Below are positions 58,709 through 64,000 of a stretch of 64,000 nucleotides of DNA, one piece after another. Each line of letters opens with the position of its first letter. Position 1 is the first letter of the stretch. Both the position numbers and the translations under genes were made by a program. The notes under the pieces are model-generated. The model was not told the origin of the DNA, searched no databases, and saw only the letters and a list, made by a program, of their open reading frames with translations. The stretch lies in NCBI RefSeq assembly GCF_013266695.1, contig NZ_JABRXF010000001.1:574236-638235 (forward strand). Direction: 5' to 3'. This stretch comes from Hongsoonwoonella zoysiae. GTDB taxonomy: Bacteria > Pseudomonadota > Alphaproteobacteria > Rhizobiales > Stappiaceae.

Positions 58709-60223
58709 TCAGGCATGCTTCCAGTCCACCGAAGCCTCGAAGGCGGCGGCTGCCTGGTAGATCTTGCTTTCCTGATAGTCTCCGGCGGCGATGGACAGGC
58801 CGATGGGCAAGCCCTCGCCCATGCCGCAGGGAATGGACATCGCCGGATGGCCCGTGACGTCATACTGGGCGGTCGCCCCAAGCATCTCCCATGACCGGGA
58901 TACGATCTCGGCGATGGGCGCGTCGGGCCCGGGCAGTTTGGTCGCCTTCATCGCGACAGTCGGCGTCAGGATGACGTCATATTCCGCAAAGGCCCGGTCG
59001 TAGATTGCCTTCATGCGCCGGGCGATGTTCTGCGCCTTTCCGTAAAAGGCGCCGCGGTAGCGCGTCTGCATGTAACGGCCCACAAGCATGGCGATGGTGA
59101 GCGTCTTAGAAAGATCGTCCGCCTTCTGCCGCCAACCCGCGTGAGCCTCCATCAGCGCGACGTCGTAAAGACCTTTCCAGTTGTAGCCCATGCCGTTACC
59201 GAACATCATCTGAACGGCGAGGCCCTCCATGCCGATCGGCCCCCAAAGCGCGGCAAGCTGCGGGTGTTCGGGTATCGAGACCTCTTCCACGTCAGCGCCA
59301 AGCTCGCGGAACCGGTCGCCCGCGGCCCTTACCTTTTCGGCGACATCTTCTTCCAGAAGCGGTACCTCGAAACCTTCCTTCAGAATGCCGATCTTCATTC
59401 CCTTCACGCCACGGTCGAGCGCGGCGGTGTAAGTGTCGGTTTTCGGCGAATACTGACGCGGGTCCAGCCCGTCGGCACCGGCAAGCACCTCCAGCATCAG
59501 CGCGTTGTCGCGCACGTTGCCGGTGATCGGCCCCGTATGGTCCACCGTCATCTCGATGGGCATCACGCCGGTATAGGGGACGAGCCCGTAAGTCGCCTTC
59601 ATGCCGTATACGCCGCAGAAAGCCGCAGGGATGCGGATCGAGCCGCCCTGGTCGCCCCCGATCGCCAGGTCGACCTCGCCGGTGGCCACAAGGGCCGCGC
59701 TGCCGGAGGAAGATCCACCCGCCGAATAGCCGTACTTGTACGGGTTGTGAACGGGCGCGGGGTCGGAAGAATGACTGCCGGCCGAGAGGCAAAACTGCTC
59801 GCACGTCGATTTGCCGAGAATGGTGGCGCCGGCATCCAGAAGCCGGGTCACGATCGTCGCATCCATTCCCGGAACGAAACCTTCGAGCGTCGATGACCCG
59901 TTCATCATGGGAACGCCGGCGACCGCCACATTGTCCTTGATGACAACGGTCTTTCCGGCGAGCTTACCGGTCGGCGCGCCCCTGATTTCGCTCCTGTAGT
60001 ACCAGGCGTTGAGCTCGTTGTCCTTTCGCGAGGGCCGATAGCCCGGCGTCCTGGGGTATTTGACTTCCGGAATGTTGTCCGGCATCTCATCGACCATGTC
60101 GTAAGGGTCGAAATTGGCCTGCATGACCGCAAGATATTCCGCCGCCTTTTCCTCCGACATCGTCATGCCAAGTTCCGCAGCGATCTCCATGATCTGCTGA
60201 ACGTTCGGCCTGTTGATCGCCAT
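58709..60223 (-). CDS. Amidase (amidase-signature family), nitrile hydratase-associated type
   Basis: 504 residues from ATG 60223 (GGAAAGGAAAT upstream). Catalytic Lys in [17 protein letters not shown], the Gly/Ser-rich [19 protein letters not shown], and the cis-Ser/nucleophile region [20 protein letters not shown] are intact. The sequence resembles the amidases paired with nitrile hydratases in Rhodococcus, which have [17 protein letters not shown]. It converts amides to acids plus ammonia, completing the nitrile pathway. It stands downstream of the hydratase/cobalt block behind a strong terminator, so a separate promoter around 60230-60400 is likely. Confidence 0.92.
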   Translation of the reverse strand: MAINRPNVQQIMEIAAELGMTMSEEKAAEYLAVMQANFDPYDMVDEMPDNIPEVKYPRTPGYRPSRKDNELNAWYYRSEIRGAPTGKLAGKTVVIKDNVAVAGVPMMNGSSTLEGFVPGMDATIVTRLLDAGATILGKSTCEQFCLSAGSHSSDPAPVHNPYKYGYSAGGSSSGSAALVATGEVDLAIGGDQGGSIRIPAAFCGVYGMKATYGLVPYTGVMPIEMTVDHTGPITGNVRDNALMLEVLAGADGLDPRQYSPKTDTYTAALDRGVKGMKIGILKEGFEVPLLEEDVAEKVRAAGDRFRELGADVEEVSIPEHPQLAALWGPIGMEGLAVQMMFGNGMGYNWKGLYDVALMEAHAGWRQKADDLSKTLTIAMLVGRYMQTRYRGAFYGKAQNIARRMKAIYDRAFAEYDVILTPTVAMKATKLPGPDAPIAEIVSRSWEMLGATAQYDVTGHPAMSIPCGMGEGLPIGLSIAAGDYQESKIYQAAAAFEASVDWKHA

Positions 60224-60402
60224 CGTTATTTCCTTTCCCCAAAAGGACACCCTGCATTTCGGGTGAGGTTCGTCCGTTGCGTCCGGTAAAAAAGAAAACG
60301 CAATATATGAAATTACTAGTATTAGGGCGCAGCTATACCGCGGCCGACACTTCAGCCCGGCATGTCAGGATATCGGGTTCGTTGCGTGAATCGCTCCCGG
60401 TT

Positions 60403-60442
60403 GCCATCCGGCCGGCAAGAACACCCTGGCCGGCCGGATGGC
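60403..60442 (-). terminator. Strong terminator after cbtA
   Basis: GCCATCCGGCCGGC (60403-60416) pairs with GCCGGCCGGATGGC (60429-60442): perfect 14-bp stem, 12-nt loop, 8 bases beyond the cbtA stop. It should end the hydratase-cobalt transcript before the amidase. Confidence 0.75.
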
Positions 60443-60450
60443 GCGACGTC

Positions 60451-61209
60451 TCAGGCGAAGCCGCCCCGCCGTTGCCACAAGTACCCCAGTCCCGAGCCGA
60501 GAACGGCCCAGAAAACAGCGGCGCACACCAGTGAAGCCGCGGCAAACTGGCCCGCAAGTTCCGCCGGCGCGGTGGATGTGTATTCATGCGGTTGCGGCGC
60601 GCCGGCAACATGCGGCGCCACGATCAATGCGACGCCGGCCAGCTTGACAAGCGAAGGCCCTCCCGCCGTGGCCAGACGGAGCCCGGCCGCCGTGGCGATG
60701 GCGGTGGCGATCCACCAGGCCTGCCGGCCTGAAAGATCGGCCGCCGCGGAGCCCGGCAACTCCGGCGCAAGGCCGAGAGAGGGAGCCAGAGCGACAGCAG
60801 CGAAGCCGCCAAGACCCCAGAGCAACCCCGATGAGGGGTCGATCTTTCGTCCGCTTAACAACATGGCCGACAGAAGCAGGAGAGCGAAGCCGAAGCCGAT
60901 CAGAACGCTGGTCAGGCTTGTATGGAATGTACGCTCCGCGCCATCCGCCGGTGCCCAGTCTCCCGAAAGGGCGCCAAGGACACCGCCAGCATCGCCGGCA
61001 CCTCCATGGGCCTCGCCATCATGCACGAGCCAGACGCCGACATCGTTTGCGGATGCGGCAGCCTGCTGGAACAGGCCCGAGGCTGCCGCGGTTTCGTAGA
61101 TTTCGGCCTGCAGAATGATCGGCGCGGTAAACACCGCCTGCAGGAAGGCAAGGGTTAGCCCGGCGGCGCATCCAGCACCCAGGGCACAACCGAAAATCCG
61201 GCTGATCAT
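60451..61209 (-). CDS. cbtA: Predicted cobalt transporter subunit CbtA
   Basis: 252-residue integral membrane protein of the CbtA family. Five to six helices; family blocks are GLTLAFLQAVFTAPIILQAE, LAPSLGLAPELPGSAAADL, RQAWWIATAIATAAGLRL and IVAPHVAGAPQPHEY. His/Asp residues in VGVWLVHDGEAHGG could bind metal on the outside. CbtA works with CbtB to import cobalt, usually for B12; here it lies behind a cobalt-type nitrile hydratase, so supplying that enzyme is the likely job. Separated from cbtB by about 150 bases holding a repeat. Confidence 0.88.
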   Translation of the reverse strand: MISRIFGCALGAGCAAGLTLAFLQAVFTAPIILQAEIYETAAASGLFQQAAASANDVGVWLVHDGEAHGGAGDAGGVLGALSGDWAPADGAERTFHTSLTSVLIGFGFALLLLSAMLLSGRKIDPSSGLLWGLGGFAAVALAPSLGLAPELPGSAAADLSGRQAWWIATAIATAAGLRLATAGGPSLVKLAGVALIVAPHVAGAPQPHEYTSTAPAELAGQFAAASLVCAAVFWAVLGSGLGYLWQRRGGFA

Positions 61210-61283
61210 CGATCCTTCACCACCGCGAAACGCGGCGGCCTCCCTTCAGGGCATATCCCACCGGATCTGAACCGGATCTGGCG

Positions 61284-61350
61284 ACGAGGATATGCTCAAG
61301 ACATTGAATCTGGAGCGATTTCTTATCCTTCAGGCGATCACGCCTGAAGG
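61284..61350. repeat. Dispersed extragenic repeat, copy 2, with hairpin, inside the cbtB-cbtA gap
   Basis: GACGAGGATATGCTC ... TCTGGAGCGATTTC matches copy 1 at 54760-54800. It continues into a perfect hairpin, CCTTCAGGCG (61327-61336), loop ATCA, CGCCTGAAGG (61341-61350). The element interrupts a transporter operon and may reduce cbtA expression relative to cbtB. Confidence 0.5.
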
Positions 61351-61362
61351 GAAAGCGCTCTG

Positions 61363-61551
61363 TCAGTGACAGGGAAAGCCTAGCGAATGACGGCTGTCAT
61401 GCGCGGCGTTGTGCAGCACGTTCGGCGAGGCAAAGCCGACCGCGAAAACGATGCCCATTCCAAACACAAGCGCCAGCATCGCCGCTTTCGCGACGGTGAC
61501 GCGATCGGCCGGTATGGCGTTGATGGATGGGATTGCCTTGATATCGTTCAT
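61363..61551 (-). CDS. cbtB: Predicted cobalt transporter subunit CbtB
   Basis: 62 residues from ATG 61551 (AGGAGGACGTT upstream). One TM helix (AAMLALVFGMGIVFAVGFAS) followed by the characteristic His-rich end NVLHNAAHDSRHSLGFPCH, taken as the metal-binding site. A cobalamin riboswitch, common before cbtAB elsewhere, was not found. Instead the gene is 165 bases behind the hydratase accessory gene, in the same direction, so cobalt import is tied to hydratase expression. Confidence 0.9.
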   Translation of the reverse strand: MNDIKAIPSINAIPADRVTVAKAAMLALVFGMGIVFAVGFASPNVLHNAAHDSRHSLGFPCH

Positions 61552-61716
61552 AACGTCCTCCTGGCCGCTTTCCGGCCGGCCTGTCCCTCTGGAGATGGAA
61601 GCGGGATGCGTGCGCTCTTTTTCGCTGATGTCTTCTAAGAGTTTTTGCACACATACCTTGGACATGGCGGAATTTCCCACCAGATCCGCCATTGCCAAGT
61701 CAGGTTGCCGCCGCGC

Positions 61717-62220
61717 CTAACCGGCTGCGGCTAACCGCGCGGGGCTGACGGCAATCGGCTCCGGCCTCCGGCCATCATGATGATGATGATGGTGGTGGTC
61801 GTGCCCCTCATCGCCGTGCGAGCCGATGCTTTCTTCAAGGCCTCGCCGAAACTCCACCGGGTGGCCATGCGGCGTGGCAAGGTAAGACCTGCGCCAGTCT
61901 TCCGCTGCCTGGGAAATCTCGTCGGCGCCGAGTATCCCCTTTTTCAGGAGAATGGTCTCAAGCGCCGTTTCCCATTGCCTGTAGTAGGTCGAGTTGCTGT
62001 CCTCGCCGGGCCATGGCGGCACGTTGCGGATAATCGTGCTGAAGGTTTCGACCCATTCCGCCCAGGTGAACAGCCCGGCACGGCTCAAGGCCATCGATGT
62101 GCCGAATGCCTGCGCATGCCACGGCTGGGCGAATTTCGGGGCGTCCACATGGTCCGATTGTCCGCAGGCGATTTCGATCGAAAGGGGATCGAAATCGGGT
62201 AGCGATCCGGTTCCGGCCAT
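61717..62220 (-). CDS. Nitrile hydratase accessory (activator) protein with poly-His tail
   Basis: 167 residues. ATG 62220 is preferred over the GTG at 62223 because GGAGGA then lies 6 bases away; both overlap the preceding stop. The body (FAQPWHAQAFGTSMALSRAG, LFTWAEWVETFSTIIRN, STYYRQWETALETILLKKG) is the beta-subunit-like fold of NHase accessory proteins such as p14K, which help insert cobalt into the alpha subunit. The C-terminal tail has GDEGHDHHHHHHHDG, ten His within a short stretch, suggesting metal storage or delivery. Order alpha, betaN, betaC, accessory, cbtB, cbtA forms a cobalt chain. Confidence 0.88.
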   Translation of the reverse strand: MAGTGSLPDFDPLSIEIACGQSDHVDAPKFAQPWHAQAFGTSMALSRAGLFTWAEWVETFSTIIRNVPPWPGEDSNSTYYRQWETALETILLKKGILGADEISQAAEDWRRSYLATPHGHPVEFRRGLEESIGSHGDEGHDHHHHHHHDGRRPEPIAVSPARLAAAG

Positions 62221-62567
62221 CACGCTTCCTCCAGATAGCTCTCATAGAGATCGGCGTAGATCGCGTCTTTCGGGCCGGCATCCGGCCCCCAGACGTCGGA
62301 ACCTTCGAAGCGGACGCAGTAGAGATGCTGCGGGTGATCGCCTTCGAGGACGGCCCTGGTATCCGCGAAAACGAAGCCGCCGTAATGTGTCACAACGGTG
62401 CCCACGCGGCCACGCAGGTAACGGGGAAGCCGGGTATGCGTCGGCTTCGCCATGACCACGGCGCGCACCTTGTCGCCGACCTTGAAGGCGGGCGCTTGGG
62501 GCACATCCGCCCTGGGCGAGAAATTCGTCGCGATGATCCCGGGGATCATGTCAGGGGTAACAGGCAT
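62220..62567 (-). CDS. Nitrile hydratase beta subunit, C-terminal half as a separate ORF
   Basis: 115 residues (116 if the ATG at 62570 is used) corresponding to the C-terminal SH3-like half of NHase beta: FKVGDKVRAVVMAKPTHTRL, PRYLRGRVGTVVTHYGGFVF, HPQHLYCVRFEGSDVWGPD and a YADLYESYLE ending. The two ATGs lie in ATGATG overlapping the stop of the N-terminal half, with GGGAGG just upstream, so coupled translation is possible. The reading frame differs from the first half by one. Either a natural two-piece beta, as in thiocyanate hydrolase, or a one-base deletion (GAAATG to GAATG) of a normal 221-residue beta. Confidence 0.85.
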   Translation of the reverse strand: MPVTPDMIPGIIATNFSPRADVPQAPAFKVGDKVRAVVMAKPTHTRLPRYLRGRVGTVVTHYGGFVFADTRAVLEGDHPQHLYCVRFEGSDVWGPDAGPKDAIYADLYESYLEEA

Positions 62568-62881
62568 CATTCGCCTCCCTGTTTGCGGAGGATGTCGATC
62601 CGAGCGTCGATTTCCTCTTGCGTGAGAATGTCCTTCTCGAGCAGGCTGCGGGTAACGCCGTCGACCCATTGCTCGTAATAGGACGACTGCAGCCAGCGCA
62701 GCGCGGGGATGCGCTCCATCGCCCAACGCGTCTCGTCGATGTTGTAGACGCCCTCGATCGCCAGCGCGACTTTCACACCGAACATTCGCCTTTCCCATTC
62801 TTCATGGAAGATCGGCTCGTTTTCCTCCAGCGGCAACGGCCCTACGCCGTCCATTCCGCCGATGTCGTGAATGCTGTTCAT
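62567..62881 (-). CDS. Nitrile hydratase beta subunit, N-terminal half as a separate ORF
   Basis: 104 residues matching the N-terminal half of NHase beta: MNSIHDIGGMDGVGPLPLEE, FHEEWERRMFGVKVAL, ALRWLQSSYYEQWVDGV and LLEKDILTQEEI. The residues YYEQW contribute to the active-site wall in two-subunit enzymes. Ends at TGA (62567-62569) exactly at the boundary where the linker between halves would be. Starts 40 bases after the alpha subunit stop. Confidence 0.87.
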   Translation of the reverse strand: MNSIHDIGGMDGVGPLPLEENEPIFHEEWERRMFGVKVALAIEGVYNIDETRWAMERIPALRWLQSSYYEQWVDGVTRSLLEKDILTQEEIDARIDILRKQGGE

Positions 62882-62921
62882 TGCTATGTCTCCGGTCCTT
62901 CGCGAACGGGACAGGGATTTT

Positions 62922-63521
62922 TCAGGCAGCCAGCCGGCATATGCCGGTGCCGATCATGGAATCCCGCGTAACAAGAGCCGCCAGCTCATCTTCGCTCCAG
63001 CCATCTGTCCCGGCGGGACGTTCGGGAAGCACGAGGTAGCGGACGTCCGAAGTGGAATCCCAGACGCGCACTTCGACGTCGTCGGGAATTTGAAGGTCGA
63101 ATTCGGCAAGGACGGAGCGCGGGTTGAGCACCACCCGGCTGCGATAGGGAGCCGTCTTGTACCAGTTGGGCGGCAGCCCGAGCACCGGCCAGGGATAGCA
63201 GGAACACAAGGTGCAGACGACGACGTTATGGACTTCGGGAGTGTTCTCCACCACGACCATATATTCGCCCTGGAATCCCGAAAAACCGAGGGATTCTATC
63301 GCCGCCGTGCCGTCCTTGAGCAGCCAGGACCTGTACTCCGGGTCGGTCCACGCCTTGGCCACGACCTTTGCGCCGTTTTTGGGGCCGAGTTCATGTTCGA
63401 ACACATCGACGATCGCATCGACAACACCTGCGCCAAGCACCCCTTTTTCGGTCAGAAGCGTTTCGATCGCCTTGACGCGCAGGGCGACTGGCACCGGCGG
63501 TTTGGTATGTGAATGGGACAT
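62922..63521 (-). CDS. nthA: Nitrile hydratase alpha subunit, cobalt type
   Basis: 199 residues; ATG 63521 follows AGAGAGGCGAACC. The metal-claw motif is [18 protein letters not shown]: Cys-Thr-Leu-Cys-Ser-Cys is the cobalt type (iron enzymes have Cys-Ser-Leu-Cys-Ser-Cys). N-terminal [18 protein letters not shown] and the late [19 protein letters not shown] are also conserved. The enzyme hydrates nitriles to amides; two of the claw cysteines are normally oxidised after cobalt insertion. The cobalt importer and accessory genes in the same direction agree with this. The thiocyanate hydrolase gamma subunit has the same motif, so a thiocyanate role is not excluded. Confidence 0.93.
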   Translation of the reverse strand: MSHSHTKPPVPVALRVKAIETLLTEKGVLGAGVVDAIVDVFEHELGPKNGAKVVAKAWTDPEYRSWLLKDGTAAIESLGFSGFQGEYMVVVENTPEVHNVVVCTLCSCYPWPVLGLPPNWYKTAPYRSRVVLNPRSVLAEFDLQIPDDVEVRVWDSTSDVRYLVLPERPAGTDGWSEDELAALVTRDSMIGTGICRLAA

Positions 63522-63672
63522 GGTTCGCCTCTCTGGTGGCTTTTGCTTTTGGGCCGGCGGGTTTTCCCGGTGAACCAGCCTTTTGCAGGCGGCTGGTTAG
63601 CCTTGGCGTAATTATTTGAAACCGCGTTATCTGAAAATGCAACTATTTTTTGCTACAACGGCCAAAAGATTT

Positions 63673-63687
63673 TGTTGCGCCGCAACA
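63673..63687. promoter_or_regulatory. Palindrome TGTTGCG-C-CGCAACA upstream of the nitrile hydratase genes
   Basis: Fifteen-base palindrome (7-bp arms) embedded in AT-rich DNA, 152 bases before the alpha-subunit ATG, between the binding protein and the hydratase. A second inverted repeat (AACCAGCC/GGCTGGTT, 63573-63598) lies closer to the gene. Candidate operator and leader hairpin; no regulator gene is assigned. Confidence 0.45.
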
Positions 63688-63744
63688 TAAAACAAACCGG
63701 CTCAGCGCTATTTTACTATATTGGTGAAAGTCTTCGCCGTCGGG

Positions 63745-64000
63745 TCAGGGCTGAAAATCGATAATTCGAAATTCTATTCCATCTACTGTTGCCAGGTGGA
63801 CCGGACGAGTGCCACCGGCAACGGCGGTCATATCGAACCCGCGCGCGGTGCGTCCCTGTATCGTTCTCCCGACGCGCCGCTGAAGGTCGCGAGGGTCGAG
63901 ATCGCCCGTTGCCGCGGCTAAAGCTGCCAGGCAGTGGACGCCTTCATAGCACGATTGCCCGAAACCGTTGGTCGGTGGCGGGCTCTCGCCGAAAGATTGG
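63745..64000 (-). CDS. Amide/urea-type ABC binding protein (AmiC/UrtA-like), C-terminal 84 residues only
   Basis: The minus-strand frame is open to the window edge and ends at TGA (63745-63747). Visible protein: GFGQSCYEGVHCLAALA, RTIQGRTARGFD and GGTRPVHLATVDGIEFRII, resembling the ends of HAAT binding proteins of the AmiC/UrtA type found beside nitrile hydratase and amidase genes. The start and signal peptide lie outside. It is upstream of the hydratase alpha gene on the same strand, about 220 bases apart, so it could bind the amide or nitrile for uptake. Confidence 0.7.
   Translation of the reverse strand, partial: QSFGESPPPTNGFGQSCYEGVHCLAALAAATGDLDPRDLQRRVGRTIQGRTARGFDMTAVAGGTRPVHLATVDGIEFRIIDFQP

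Noticed and set aside
61552-61716. Possible cobalamin riboswitch before cbtB
   Set aside because: No recognisable B12-box could be read on the minus strand in this short gap; the gene appears to be in the hydratase operon.

Overview
The window looks like chromosomal DNA of a high-GC alphaproteobacterium, most likely a Hyphomicrobiales (Rhizobiaceae-like) species. The evidence is the block chvG-hprK-PTS EIIA(Man)-HPr at the left edge, a Sinorhizobium-type frcBCAK fructose operon next to zwf-edd (Entner-Doudoroff), and an aglEFGAK alpha-glucoside operon with a LacI-type aglR. No tRNA, rRNA, insertion sequence or CRISPR array was recognised. All assignments come from reading the sequence and from memory of the families; no database search was possible.

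Layout. 1-2.9 kb: end of the ChvG sensor kinase and the truncated rhizobial PTS (HprK, EIIA, HPr). 2.9-4.06 kb: an AT-rich FkbM methyltransferase island with a non-coding flank, probably acquired. 4.06-8 kb: lytic transglycosylase and gyrB. 8.2-18.1 kb: ROK regulator, fructose ABC transporter and kinase, zwf, edd and an SMP-30 lactonase; no pgl is seen between zwf and edd. 18.2-27.1 kb: an inositol-monophosphatase-family enzyme, an AfuABC transporter (usually annotated as iron, but carrying the sugar-phosphate-binding His-Asp...Glu pattern) and a hybrid kinase facing an OmpR-type regulator. 27.2-34.6 kb: alpha-glucoside operon and aglR, with two identical LacI-type operators. 34.6-45.6 kb: galactoside system with IclR regulator, ABC transporter, GH36 alpha-galactosidase, DgoK, DgoA and GH42 beta-galactosidase. 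46-51.2 kb: five-gene HAAT/Liv-type ABC transporter with a Tat-exported binding protein. 51.3-54.7 kb: type I secretion adaptor beside a broken ABC exporter. 55.2-57.9 kb: cytochrome b561, LysR regulator, nitronate monooxygenase. 58-64 kb: nitrile-degradation cluster with DUF1097 membrane protein, amidase, CbtA, CbtB, nitrile hydratase accessory protein with a poly-His tail, beta subunit in two overlapping ORFs, cobalt-type alpha subunit, and the end of an amide/urea-type binding protein.

How the genes work together. The left two thirds is a sugar-uptake region feeding glycolytic intermediates: fructose via frc, hexose phosphates (predicted) via afu, alpha-glucosides via agl, galactosides via the aga operon. 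Glucose-6-phosphate is drained by zwf/edd into the Entner-Doudoroff pathway, and galactose through KDPGal by DgoK/DgoA. The right end is a nitrogen-scavenging module: nitrile to amide (cobalt hydratase), amide to acid plus ammonia (amidase), with its own cobalt importer and metal-handling accessory protein.

Most interesting points: the two-ORF beta subunit and cobalt supply chain of the nitrile hydratase operon, the AfuABC reassignment, the frc-zwf-edd-SMP-30 arrangement without pgl, and the multiply broken type I exporter beside an intact adaptor.
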